NCBI RefSeq assembly: GCF_014641555.1
Contig: NZ_BMHY01000011.1
Location: 87,066 to 151,065 of the forward strand
Direction: 5' to 3'
Length of the DNA stretch: 64,000 bases
From: Paenibacillus radicis (ex Gao et al. 2016)
GTDB taxonomy: Bacteria; Bacillota; Bacilli; Paenibacillales; Paenibacillaceae
Shown here one piece after another: positions 7,671 to 16,747 of the stretch (within the stretch, counting starts at the first letter, position 1; each line of letters opens with the position of its first letter). A model generated the notes under the pieces. It was given only the letters and a program-made list of their open reading frames with translations, did no database searches and was not told the origin of the DNA. Made by a program: the position numbers and the translations under genes.

Positions 7671-10421
7671 TTGGTATCTTCTTTGTTGAAATCGATTGAC
7701 AGCGCTATTCCACGGCCGGAATACCCGCGTCCAGACTGGCAGCGCGCCGATTGGCTCAATTTGAACGGGGCTTGGCAATTTCAGTTCGATACGGCTAATG
7801 AAGGGCGGAAGGGCAATTGGCAGGACAGGACAGATTTTGAAGAAACGATTACAGTTCCGTTCTCCTGGGCAAGCCCGCTATCAGGGATAGGAAGGGATGA
7901 GAAAGGAATTGGCTGGTACCGGCGTTCGTTGAACTGGAGCCCAGCTGAAGCAAATAGCAGACTATTCCTGCGGTTTGGAGCTGTCGATTATGCCTGCGAG
8001 ATATGGATCAACGGAGTAGCTGCCGGCTCACATCGAGGCGGTTATGGCACCTTTGAATTCGACATCACCAACGTCTGGAATTGCGGTCAGGACAATGTCA
8101 TCGTCGTACGCGTGGAGGATTTCGACGGGGATGATCAAGCGCGAGGCAAGCAAGGGTATGGTGAAATTCGCGGCATTTGGCAGCCGGTATGGCTCGAGGC
8201 CAGACCTCAAGCCTATGTAGCCAGTGCCAAGTTCCATACGTCCATGAACGGAACCGTAAAAGTTACGGCAGTGATCGAGTCGGCGCTGGAAGACGAAGCC
8301 GCTCATCTTCACTTTCATTTCGGTGGAACCGCAGTCCAGCATCAGCTGCCTCTGCAGCTCCAAGCCGGGCGTAATGAGATCGAGACCAGCTTTACGGTAG
8401 AGGAGCCACAGCTCTGGAGTCCTGAACATCCTCATTTATATGAAGGAGAGCTGCTGCTGACAGGAGAGTTCGGAACTGACACCATCAGCACCTACTTTGG
8501 CATTCGTGAGATTGGCACCGCCAAGCTCGGAGAGCGGGATTACCGGTGGATTACGTTAAACGGCAAGCCGATTTACTTAAACGGAACATTGGATCAATCC
8601 TATCATAGGACCGGCTATTTCACGTATCCGACCGACGAGGAAATGCACGAGGACATTTATTTGATGAAAAGGCTGGGGCTCAACTTCGTCCGTATTCACA
8701 TTAAGCCAGAGGAGCCGCGTAAGCTGTATTGGGCAGACCGGCTCGGACTTCTGGTTATGGAGGATATGCCTTGCTTCTGGGGCAACCCGGATGAAACGGC
8801 TAGAGCGGCGTATGAAAGCGAAGCGGCAGAGACGATTCATCGGGACTATAATCATCCCAGCATTATTGCTTGGGTCATGTTCAATGAAACTTGGGGGCTG
8901 AAGACGGGAAGTGCCGCGACTGCACTGACGGGCGGCTCGCAGCCGAGCAGCTTCTTGCCGGAGACGCAGGAGTGGGTCAGACAGCAATATCGTTGGGCCA
9001 AGCAGCTCGATCCGACAAGAATCGTAGAGGATCACTCTCCTTGCAACAATGATCATGTGGAGACAGACATTAATACCTGGCATTTTTACATGAACGGCTA
9101 TGAACAGGTTCGCACTCATTTAAATGAAGTTGTTAGTCAGACATTTGCCGGTTCGTCCTACAATTATATAGGCGGGAATACGCAATCGGATGCGCCGCTT
9201 ATGAACAGCGAATGCGGCAACGTGTGGGGCATCGATGACGGCGGCGCCGGCGACAGCGATCTCGCTTGGCACTATCGCTATATGCTGAATGAGTTCCGGC
9301 GGCATGATAAGCTTTGCGGATTTGTGTTCACCGAATTCCGTGACGTAACGAATGAGTTCAATGGCTATTACCGCCTTGACGGTACTGATAAGCATTTCGG
9401 GTACGAGGCTTATGTGCCAGACATGACGCTGCGTGATTTGCATACGGCTGATTTTGTCGTCATCGATGCGCCGCCATGCCAGACGGTAAACGCCGGAGAT
9501 ACCGTATCGCTCAAGCTGCTTCGTTCCAGCTACTCGGACCAGTATCATGGACAAACCTTGTATATCTTATGGGAGTTGTGGCATGACAGATTGGGTACGA
9601 GAATCACCGACGGCCGCGGCTCATTCGGCGTTACTTGGTCAGACTATGGCGTTTCTGCACTGCCGGATCTTTGCTTGTCAATGCCTATGGAAGACGCAGC
9701 AGCTGTGCTGGCACTGCAGCTTGTCGACGCAAAGGGCAACATGATAACGCGGAACTTCACCACTTTCGACGTACGAAGCGGTGAGAAGGATGGACAGTAC
9801 AGCTTGGATGGCGGATGGCTCAGCATTCCTGTCGCAGATTACTCCGATCATAGCTTCAACTATGAATGGAAGGTTCTCGGCGGGCATAAAGTGAATGGCG
9901 GCGAAGCGGGTAAATTCGTCTATGAGATCGTACTGCCGGAGTCCGATGGAGAGGGCGTGCTAAGCGAGATTGAAATCATGTTCGAGGCTAGCGCGAAGCG
10001 GATGCTGGCGCGCAATCGCGAAGGAGCAAAGATCCATCAGCATGGTATTGAATTCATGCATGGCGCCAATGCTAACGTAGAGTATAATCCGAATACGTAT
10101 TATATGACTGATGAAGAGGTTCAAAGCTCAGACGTCTCCGTCGTTATTAATGGAATAACGGCAGGCGTATTCCGATTGGAGGATGATCCGGCCGACAGCC
10201 GTGGCATGTTGTCCTGGCACTATCAAGCGACGGAACGAAAGCTGGAGGAAGGCGGTTCCTACGGTTACCTTTGCAAAGCGGCCGTACCTTCAAGGCTCTT
10301 GGCGAAGCTTAACGAGACCAGGCGCTTTACGTTGGAGCTGCAATCGGGAGACGGAGGCTTAGCACTGTATGGACGCAATGCCGGACGATATCCGATCGAT
10401 CTGCTTGTCCGATACCGTTGA
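7671..10421 (+). CDS. Glycoside hydrolase family 2 protein
   Basis: A GH2-type enzyme of 916 residues. The N-terminus SAIPRPEYPRPDWQR then WLNLNGAWQFQFD is the classical GH2 sugar-binding jelly roll. An immunoglobulin-like domain and a TIM barrel follow. The putative acid/base is Glu406 in MFNETWG and the nucleophile is probably Glu514 in NSECGN. A long C-terminal beta region follows. There is no signal peptide, so it is cytoplasmic. TTG at 7671 is chosen because GAAAGG lies 10 nt upstream and the -10-like box at 7597 would put the transcript start after upstream start codons; ATG at 7635 or 7653 is possible. The substrate (beta-galactoside, -glucuronide or -mannoside) cannot be decided. It is divergent from an ArsR-type regulator. 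Confidence 0.88.
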   Translation: MVSSLLKSIDSAIPRPEYPRPDWQRADWLNLNGAWQFQFDTANEGRKGNWQDRTDFEETITVPFSWASPLSGIGRDEKGIGWYRRSLNWSPAEANSRLFLRFGAVDYACEIWINGVAAGSHRGGYGTFEFDITNVWNCGQDNVIVVRVEDFDGDDQARGKQGYGEIRGIWQPVWLEARPQAYVASAKFHTSMNGTVKVTAVIESALEDEAAHLHFHFGGTAVQHQLPLQLQAGRNEIETSFTVEEPQLWSPEHPHLYEGELLLTGEFGTDTISTYFGIREIGTAKLGERDYRWITLNGKPIYLNGTLDQSYHRTGYFTYPTDEEMHEDIYLMKRLGLNFVRIHIKPEEPRKLYWADRLGLLVMEDMPCFWGNPDETARAAYESEAAETIHRDYNHPSIIAWVMFNETWGLKTGSAATALTGGSQPSSFLPETQEWVRQQYRWAKQLDPTRIVEDHSPCNNDHVETDINTWHFYMNGYEQVRTHLNEVVSQTFAGSSYNYIGGNTQSDAPLMNSECGNVWGIDDGGAGDSDLAWHYRYMLNEFRRHDKLCGFVFTEFRDVTNEFNGYYRLDGTDKHFGYEAYVPDMTLRDLHTADFVVIDAPPCQTVNAGDTVSLKLLRSSYSDQYHGQTLYILWELWHDRLGTRITDGRGSFGVTWSDYGVSALPDLCLSMPMEDAAAVLALQLVDAKGNMITRNFTTFDVRSGEKDGQYSLDGGWLSIPVADYSDHSFNYEWKVLGGHKVNGGEAGKFVYEIVLPESDGEGVLSEIEIMFEASAKRMLARNREGAKIHQHGIEFMHGANANVEYNPNTYYMTDEEVQSSDVSVVINGITAGVFRLEDDPADSRGMLSWHYQATERKLEEGGSYGYLCKAAVPSRLLAKLNETRRFTLELQSGDGGLALYGRNAGRYPIDLLVRYR

Positions 10422-10455
10422 TTCATTAACGTAAAAGCAAATGGAATTGTCAGGA

Positions 10456-10485
10456 GGCTTCAAGCATCGCGCTTGAAGCTTTTTC
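10456..10485 (+). terminator. Terminator after GH2 gene
   Basis: GCTTCAAGC and GCTTGAAGC form a perfect 9-bp stem with loop ATCGC, followed by TTTTTCC. Confidence 0.85.
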
Positions 10486-10542
10486 CTTTCTCTATCGGCA
10501 TGAAAGTAGGGTATACTTGTATTAGAGGGTTTGAGCAGGGTC

Positions 10543-10571
10543 TTGACTAACAAAAAGTAATCTGCTATATT
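10543..10571 (+). promoter_or_regulatory. SigA-type promoter of the IMP dehydrogenase gene
   Basis: TTGACT at 10543-10548, a 17-bp spacer and TATATT at 10566-10571 preceded by TGC (extended -10). The site lies ~65 bp upstream of the chosen start codon. This is a near-consensus housekeeping promoter. Confidence 0.75.
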
Positions 10572-10635
10572 ATTTAGAATTTATAAGGTGATCTTTGCCG
10601 TTTAGCTAGTTAAAAAAAGTTGAGGAGTGAGCGTA

Positions 10636-12135
10636 TTGGCAACCTATTATTTGGAACCATCCCGTACATTTAGCGAATTTCTGTTGATTCCCAACTTGAC
10701 AACAAAGGACTGTACACCGAACAACGTCGATCTGAAAACACCGATCACGAAGTTTAAAAAAGGTGAAGAGCCAGCGATTTCTTTGAATATACCGTTCTCA
10801 TCAGCGGTCATGCAGTCTGTCTCCGACCATAATATGGCGACTGCATTGGCTCGATGCGGCGGTATTTCTTTTATCTTCGGCTCGCAGTCGATTGAAGACC
10901 AGGCGTCAATGGTCCGCAAGGTTAAGGAATATAAAGCTGGTTTCGTCGTAAGCCGCTCCAACCTCAAACCTGACCAGACGCTGCAGGACGTACTCAATTT
11001 GAAAGAGGAGAATAGCCACTCCACGGTAGCGATTACCGAAGACGGCACCTCAAGCGGCAAGCTGCTCGGTATCGTAACGAGCAGAGATTACAGATTGAGC
11101 CGCGACTCGCTGGACAAGCCAATTAGTCAATTCATGACGCCGTTCTCTTCTCTTATCTATGGAACATCCGGCATTACGCTGCCAGAAGCGAATGATTTGA
11201 TCTGGGAAAAGAAATTGAACTGCTTGCCTATCGTAGATGAGCATCAGCACTTGCAGCATCTTGTATTCCGCAAGGACTATGACGCAGACAAAGAAAATCC
11301 GCATGGATTGCTGGATACGAACAAATCCTATATTGTAGGCGCAGGTATTAATACGAAGGATTACAAAGAGAGAGTGCCTGCGCTTGTCGAGGCGGGCGTA
11401 GACATTCTCGTCATCGACTCCTCGGACGGCTATAGCGAATGGCAATACGAGACCGTCCAATATGTGAAAGAAAACTTTGATGTGAAAATCGGAGCTGGCA
11501 ACGTGGTTGACCGCGAAGGTTTCCTCTATCTCGTGAAGTCCGGCGCTGATTTCGTCAAAGTCGGCATCGGCGGCGGCTCGATCTGCATTACGCGCGAGCA
11601 AAAAGGCATCGGGCGCGGTCAAGCCTCGGCACTGATGGAGGTCGCGGAAGCGAGAGAGCAATATTATAAAGAGACGGGCATTTATGTGCCGATCTGCTCC
11701 GACGGCGGTATCGTTCATGATTACCACATTACGCTGGCACTCGCGATGGGTGCGGATTTCGTCATGATGGGCCGTTACTTCGCCCGCTTTGATGAGAGCC
11801 CAACCAAGAAGCTTAAAGTCGGCAACAATTTCGTAAAAGAGTTCTGGGGCGAGGGCTCAAACCGCGCCCGCAACTGGCAGCGCTATGACACCGGCGGCAA
11901 GCAAGGACTTATTTTCGAAGAGGGCGTGGACTCCTACGTTCCTTATGCCGGCACGCTGAAGGAAAATCTCGATAAAACGATTCATAAAATGAAATCGACG
12001 ATGTGCAACTGCGGCTCGACTTCCATTGAAGAACTGCAGCAGAATGCACGCATTACACTTGTCTCGGCGACCAGCCTTGTCGAAGGCGGAGCCCATGACG
12101 TTATTATGAAAGAAAATGGATTGTCTGCTGAATAA
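10636..12135 (+). CDS. guaB: IMP dehydrogenase, noncanonical GIGGGSICITR class
   Basis: A 499-residue IMP dehydrogenase, which oxidises IMP to XMP with NAD in GTP synthesis. The TTG at 10636 gives MATYYLEPSRTF and sits 8 nt after GAGGAG. A (beta/alpha)8 barrel is interrupted by two CBS motifs (residues ~100-220). The active-site loop reads GIGGGSICITREQ with the likely catalytic Cys317. Most bacterial enzymes have GPGS in this loop, so this is the less common class I recall from some Bacillota. Further conserved parts are CSDGGI, MMGRYFARFDESP and the flap-region RNWQRYDTGG. It is monocistronic, with its own promoter and terminator. Whether a second canonical guaB exists elsewhere cannot be seen. 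Confidence 0.9.
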   Translation: MATYYLEPSRTFSEFLLIPNLTTKDCTPNNVDLKTPITKFKKGEEPAISLNIPFSSAVMQSVSDHNMATALARCGGISFIFGSQSIEDQASMVRKVKEYKAGFVVSRSNLKPDQTLQDVLNLKEENSHSTVAITEDGTSSGKLLGIVTSRDYRLSRDSLDKPISQFMTPFSSLIYGTSGITLPEANDLIWEKKLNCLPIVDEHQHLQHLVFRKDYDADKENPHGLLDTNKSYIVGAGINTKDYKERVPALVEAGVDILVIDSSDGYSEWQYETVQYVKENFDVKIGAGNVVDREGFLYLVKSGADFVKVGIGGGSICITREQKGIGRGQASALMEVAEAREQYYKETGIYVPICSDGGIVHDYHITLALAMGADFVMMGRYFARFDESPTKKLKVGNNFVKEFWGEGSNRARNWQRYDTGGKQGLIFEEGVDSYVPYAGTLKENLDKTIHKMKSTMCNCGSTSIEELQQNARITLVSATSLVEGGAHDVIMKENGLSAE

Positions 12136-12152
12136 AAGATAAATTCCCTCCT

Positions 12153-12194
12153 AAGAAGCTGAATCTCTATGCGTAGAGATTCAGCTTCTTTTTG
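12153..12194 (+). terminator. Strong terminator after IMP dehydrogenase
   Basis: AAGAAGCTGAATCTCTA and TAGAGATTCAGCTTCTT form a perfect 17-bp stem with a TGCG loop, followed by a T-run. Confidence 0.95.
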
Positions 12195-12326
12195 TTTTCT
12201 CAGCGCTTGAACCGGTCACTATTAAAGTATTGTTAATTGGGACAAATGTCCTTTCAGCCAACAGGGCTTTCATTGTTTAATAAAACTGCATCACAAATAC
12301 ATCAACAGGAGAGTGACGAGAAGGGC

Positions 12327-12803
12327 ATGGAGCGATTAAAGAACCGGCGCCGGGAGTTTAGTGCAACTGTATATGTACTGAGCGAGAGCAGAGACAGCTT
12401 AATGTTCGTCAGGAGGAGGAAGCCCCCGTTTATAGGCAGTTTTTTGCCGCCAGGCGGGCATCTGGATGAGAATGAAACGCCTGACGAGGCAGCGCTGCGG
12501 GAGGTGCTGGAAGAGACCGGTTACCCGATCAAGCTCTTATCCGCTGCTCAGCATGAGCCGCTGGAGGACGTGGTAACAGCTTTGGCTGCACCCCTTGCCA
12601 TTCAGCTTGAGCCTATTGATGATGAACACGACCATATCGATTTTATCTATTTGGGTCAAGTAACCGGTGATTCAGTCGAGCTTTCTGAAGAGGAAGAAGG
12701 GGGCGTCTGGTTGACTGTCGAGCAGCTGGATGAGCAGCCGATGCCGGAGTCAGTTCGAGCAGCGGCCAAACGAATTCTAGCCGGGGCGTTGAACAATTAT
12801 TAA
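12327..12803 (+). CDS. Nudix hydrolase
   Basis: A 158-residue protein with a complete Nudix box, GGHLDENETPDEAALREV followed by LEETGY, which binds the metal for hydrolysis of a nucleoside diphosphate linked to X. The ATG at 12327 (MERLKNRRREFSATVYVL) is chosen because residues upstream of it do not look like family sequence. AGGAGAG lies about 13 nt away and an AAGGG is adjacent, so the start is moderately certain. The substrate is unknown. It lies between the IMP dehydrogenase terminator and the Crp-like regulator. Confidence 0.82.
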   Translation: MERLKNRRREFSATVYVLSESRDSLMFVRRRKPPFIGSFLPPGGHLDENETPDEAALREVLEETGYPIKLLSAAQHEPLEDVVTALAAPLAIQLEPIDDEHDHIDFIYLGQVTGDSVELSEEEEGGVWLTVEQLDEQPMPESVRAAAKRILAGALNNY

Positions 12804-12872
12804 CGGCTTGCATCTCTTCGTTTATTTCCAGGGCATAATGAGGGAAATCATGCACGGATACGAGGGATAAGG

Positions 12873-13577
12873 ATGAATGACGGAATCATAGACAAGCTCA
12901 GACAGAAGCATAGCTGGTTAAACGATATGCTTGCCAATATGCCGCCTGAATGGCTGGGGCACTGGAACATAGTGAACATTCAGCTTCATGAGTCGGTTTG
13001 CGAGCAGGGGAGGATGCCGGATTACTTTTATGTCGTCCTGGAAGGCGAATTTAAAGTTCAGCACACGTTGGACGACGGACATTTAGTCATACTGGCCTAT
13101 CTCTATCCCGGGGAATTAATCAGCGATATTGAGATCGCTCTCGATCGGCCTTACGTATGCTCGGTAGTCGCATCAACGAAAGGGACTATACTTGCCCTAA
13201 ATACGGCTGTATACCGCAAGTGGATCGAAGCGGATCCCGGTTTTTTATTCATTTTGAATAGACAGCTGTCTAAAAAGCTCTATGAAGCCGGACAAAAGTC
13301 GATCGATCACATGTCGATGTCGCTTCGTCACCGATTAGCCCGTTATCTGTACAAGCAGCTCGAGCATTTTGATTTTAACGAGCATGTAGCTTGTATGATT
13401 GCCTTCTCACGAGAAAATATTGCGTTAGAGTGGGGTGTTTCGGTACGCAGCATTAATCGGGTGCTGAAGGATCTTAAGGATCGCAGAATGATTTTCGTCC
13501 AAAAAAATCAGATCATTTGCAATGAATGGAGCCGCTACTTGATAGAGAAAGAGCTAGAGGAGCTTGAGAACAAATAA
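12873..13577 (+). CDS. Crp/Fnr-family transcriptional regulator
   Basis: A 234-residue protein. Residues ~20-135 form a cyclic-nucleotide-binding-type beta roll (DYFYVVLEGEFKVQH, LYPGELISDIEIALDRP). A C-terminal winged helix follows (HRLARYLYKQL, ENIALEWGVSVRSINRVLKDL). There is no N-terminal cysteine cluster, so it is not an oxygen-sensing Fnr. It lies 19 nt upstream of the ECF transporter S component and may be co-transcribed with it. Its ligand is unknown; control of the adjacent transporter operon is inferred from position only. Confidence 0.85.
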   Translation: MNDGIIDKLRQKHSWLNDMLANMPPEWLGHWNIVNIQLHESVCEQGRMPDYFYVVLEGEFKVQHTLDDGHLVILAYLYPGELISDIEIALDRPYVCSVVASTKGTILALNTAVYRKWIEADPGFLFILNRQLSKKLYEAGQKSIDHMSMSLRHRLARYLYKQLEHFDFNEHVACMIAFSRENIALEWGVSVRSINRVLKDLKDRRMIFVQKNQIICNEWSRYLIEKELEELENK

Positions 13578-13596
13578 CATTAGGAGTGATTAGCTC

Positions 13597-14190
13597 ATGT
13601 CCCAATTATCGAACCCGATGCAGCGCGGCCTGTCGCAAAAAAACATTTCGGCACGCCATATCGTTGCCATCGTCATTAGCGCATTAATTTACGGAGCGAC
13701 GATCTATATTTCCCGGTACTTTCCTATTAAAATCGGTACGGTTCAAGCGATCTATCCGGCCGCTGTATTCGCTCCCCTGTTCGGAATTTGGTTTGGCCTA
13801 TGGGGTTCGGCTGGACTGGTTGTCGGCAATGTCCTTTCCATGCTCGTAGTCGGCATGAATCCTGCCGTTTATCCGCTCGCACTATTAGCGCAATTTGCGA
13901 TGGGCTTTATACCTGGCGTCATGTTCCGAAAAGTAAAGCTGGAGAGTGTGAAAGACCGCGTACATTTTATAGTGGTTGTTATCCTGGGTATGGTCGCGGG
14001 AACAGCACTTGTCGCGCTTAATCTCATTCTATTTCAAAAGGTTCCGGCTAATGTGGTATGGAGTACTGTCTGGGCTTGGATGCAGGTCAGCAATACGCTA
14101 ACGGCAGCGATCCTTAGTCCGCTATTGTTCTCGTGGATGTCCGATTATATGAATAAGTCAGGGTTGTTTTTCAAACGGTTCTGGGGCTAA
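13597..14190 (+). CDS. ECF transporter S component (substrate-specific membrane subunit)
   Basis: A 197-residue polytopic membrane protein with about five to six hydrophobic segments. It includes IVAIVISALIYGATIYI near the N-terminus and a glycine-rich GIWFGLWGSAGLVVGNVLS segment typical of S-component folds. It is followed at once by EcfT and a fused EcfA1A2 gene, so it is a dedicated group I ECF importer. I cannot match it to a vitamin-specific family (BioY, ThiT, RibU and others), so the substrate is unassigned. Confidence 0.75.
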   Translation: MSQLSNPMQRGLSQKNISARHIVAIVISALIYGATIYISRYFPIKIGTVQAIYPAAVFAPLFGIWFGLWGSAGLVVGNVLSMLVVGMNPAVYPLALLAQFAMGFIPGVMFRKVKLESVKDRVHFIVVVILGMVAGTALVALNLILFQKVPANVVWSTVWAWMQVSNTLTAAILSPLLFSWMSDYMNKSGLFFKRFWG

Positions 14191-14206
14191 GAAGGGGAGA
14201 GATTAG

Positions 14207-14986
14207 ATGCAGCTGTATTATCCTTCGAACTCAATCATTCATTACATGCATGGCTTCAGCAAAATACTAATTTTTGGCATTCTCTTGACGTTAATTCCTT
14301 TGTTCATGGAGCAGCCAATCAGTTTATTGCTTTTATTGTTTCTTTGCGCAGCATTGTTTTCTTATATCCGGCCGCCAAAAACCCATTTGCTGCTGCTGAT
14401 CCCTGTCGGGCTGCTGGCCGTTATGATGAGCACGACCTATTTTTTTGCAGATATGGGCGGACAGGTATACTTGCATATGGACTTCGGCTATTGGATGTTT
14501 CAAATTTCTTCAGGCAATATTTTATTCGCGGTTACGTTTATTTTGCGAATGATGATTTGGTCGCTATTGTTTTTTATTTTATTATTCACTACTTCTCCAG
14601 AAGATTTGGTTATCGGGCTGAAAAGATTCGGTTTGCCTGAGTTTCTGACCTTGGCCGTATCGCTGGCTCTGCGTTATTGGAGCCTGATGATCTTTGATGT
14701 AAAAACGGTTATGGACGCTCAATATTGCCGCGGGGTTGATTTTCGCTCTGGCGGCCTGCTGACGCGAACCAAGCGATTTGCGAGCTTGCTGATCCCGGTA
14801 TTATTCGTATTCTTGAAACGTTTCCGTACGACCAGCTTTGCGCTCACCTTGAAGGGCGTGGGAAGGAAAAATAAAAGAACGTACTATTACAATCCGCGCT
14901 TATCCGCTATAGACAGCTGGGCGATATCGTCGGCGGCACTATTGACTGCAGCTTGGCTGACGCTGCAATGGTTGTATAAACTTTAG
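14207..14986 (+). CDS. ecfT: ECF transporter transmembrane component EcfT
   Basis: A 259-residue membrane protein with hydrophobic segments in its N-terminal half. A cytoplasmic coupling region follows with LKRFGLPEFLTLAVSLALRY and AQYCRGVDFRSGG, the latter matching the RG-containing coupling helix motif of EcfT. It is located 16 nt after the S component and 15 nt before the double ATPase gene. It couples ATP hydrolysis by the EcfA domains to movement of the S subunit. Confidence 0.85.
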   Translation: MQLYYPSNSIIHYMHGFSKILIFGILLTLIPLFMEQPISLLLLLFLCAALFSYIRPPKTHLLLLIPVGLLAVMMSTTYFFADMGGQVYLHMDFGYWMFQISSGNILFAVTFILRMMIWSLLFFILLFTTSPEDLVIGLKRFGLPEFLTLAVSLALRYWSLMIFDVKTVMDAQYCRGVDFRSGGLLTRTKRFASLLIPVLFVFLKRFRTTSFALTLKGVGRKNKRTYYYNPRLSAIDSWAISSAALLTAAWLTLQWLYKL

Positions 14987-15001
14987 ACAAGGAGGCTGAC
15001 T

Positions 15002-16747
15002 ATGATCCGTTTTGACAATTACTCCTGCCGCTATGAATCGGGCAAAGAGCCTCTGCTGCATACGTTAAATCTGCAAATTAATCCGGGTGAATTCGTGTTT
15101 GTAACGGGGCCAAGCGGCGGCGGGAAATCGACATTATGCTTCTCCATTAATGGGCTGATCCCGAACGAAATGGAAGGCTCACTGTATGAGGGGAGCGTGA
15201 CGGTAGACGGCATTAATGTTCAGCAAACGTTCCCGTATGACCTTGTATCGGTTGTCGGAACGGTGCTGCAGGACCCGGAATGGCAGCTCGTTCGAGGAAC
15301 GGTGAAGGAAGAACTGACCTTTGCTTTGGAAAATATGGGCGTGCCCGTTGAAGAAATCGATCGCCGTTTGGCCCAAGTAGCCGAACAAGTGCAAATTAAA
15401 CCGCTGCTCCTTCGCTCCTCTTTGGAGCTGTCCGGCGGGCAGAAGCAAAGGGTGGCCATCGCGGCTTGCCTGATGATGCAGCCGAAAGTAATCGTGCTTG
15501 ATGAACCAACTGCCGAGCTGGATCCGATGGGGAAGGAGATGGTCATGGAGACGATATGCGAGCTGCATCGCGAGTGGGGCTACACGGTCGTATTTGTGGA
15601 TCACAATCTTGACGTAACGCTACCGCATGCCAGCCGGGTCATCGTCGTCGCGAACGGGCGAATCATTGCCGATGCGCCTCCTTCACGACTATTTGATCAA
15701 CAGGCTGTTCGTAAGCTGCTTCCTATGCCTCAGGTTGTACATCTGTCAAGACAGCTTGGCGTGCGCAGCCCAGACGGAGGCGATCCGCTAACGGTAGCGG
15801 AGCTTGAAGAGGAACTTGCTCGAAGGCTTGGAACCAGAGCACCTCTTGCCGGTACGAACAACGAGCAACTGATCCGTGATGAGCCTGCCCGCTCCGGCAA
15901 ACCAATCATTGAACTCAAACAAGTAAGATTTAAGTATAAAAAGCATGATACCGACTTGACGATCAAACCGGTAGATTTGCGAATCATGCAAGGCGAGTTT
16001 ACAGCCATTATCGGCCATAACGGGGCGGGCAAATCAACCTTGTGCAAGCTGATAACCGGGCTGTTGAAGCCCTCTAGCGGCGAAGTGCTTATACATGGCA
16101 AGCAGGCCAATTCCTATCAGGCCGAGCAGAGGGTCCGGCATGTCGGCTTTGTGTTTCAAAACCCGGACTTTCAGTTTGTCCGCCGAACGGTTTATGATGA
16201 AGTGGCATACGGCTTGCATATTCAGCGGTTGAAAGCGGAGGAAATTGACGTACGGGTAAGACAGGTAACGAAGCTGTTGAATATTGACAACTATTTGAAT
16301 GAGCATCCGCATTTTCTAAGCAGGGGAGAACGGCGAAGAGTGGCGATAGCGTCTATTCTAGCGCTGGAACCAGAAGTGATTATACTCGACGAGCCCACAA
16401 CGGGGCTGGATTCCTTGCGCTGCCAAGAGATGATGAGCTATATCCGGAAATTATGGCAGAAGGGGCATACGATTATTTTGCTTACCCATGATATGCGAGT
16501 GGTAGCCGACTATGTACCGAGAACGATCGTGATGTCGGGCGGGCAAATTCAATGGGATGCGCCAACCCGCGACATTTTCGCCAAAAAAGAAGAATTGCAC
16601 CGTCATCAGATTACGCTTCCTCCGGTCGTCGAACTCTCCTATGCCTTGGGATGGTCTGTACCGTCGCTTACTTCAGAGGAGTTCATCGCTCATATGGACA
16701 GGGAAGAGGGAGTCATAGAGACGGCTGCTGAAGGAGTGCTCAGATGA
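15002..16747 (+). CDS. ECF transporter ATPase, fused EcfA1-EcfA2
   Basis: A 581-residue protein with two complete ABC ATPase domains. The first has Walker A GPSGGGKST, signature LSGGQKQR and Walker B VIVLDEPTAELDP. The second has Walker A GHNGAGKST, a variant signature LSRGERRR and Walker B VIILDEPTTGLD. The fused arrangement resembles B. subtilis YkoD. The second signature has LSRGE where LSGGE is usual. The stop overlaps the start of the next gene by 4 nt (16744), so the downstream hydrolase is translationally coupled to the transporter. Confidence 0.9.
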   Translation: MIRFDNYSCRYESGKEPLLHTLNLQINPGEFVFVTGPSGGGKSTLCFSINGLIPNEMEGSLYEGSVTVDGINVQQTFPYDLVSVVGTVLQDPEWQLVRGTVKEELTFALENMGVPVEEIDRRLAQVAEQVQIKPLLLRSSLELSGGQKQRVAIAACLMMQPKVIVLDEPTAELDPMGKEMVMETICELHREWGYTVVFVDHNLDVTLPHASRVIVVANGRIIADAPPSRLFDQQAVRKLLPMPQVVHLSRQLGVRSPDGGDPLTVAELEEELARRLGTRAPLAGTNNEQLIRDEPARSGKPIIELKQVRFKYKKHDTDLTIKPVDLRIMQGEFTAIIGHNGAGKSTLCKLITGLLKPSSGEVLIHGKQANSYQAEQRVRHVGFVFQNPDFQFVRRTVYDEVAYGLHIQRLKAEEIDVRVRQVTKLLNIDNYLNEHPHFLSRGERRRVAIASILALEPEVIILDEPTTGLDSLRCQEMMSYIRKLWQKGHTIILLTHDMRVVADYVPRTIVMSGGQIQWDAPTRDIFAKKEELHRHQITLPPVVELSYALGWSVPSLTSEEFIAHMDREEGVIETAAEGVLR

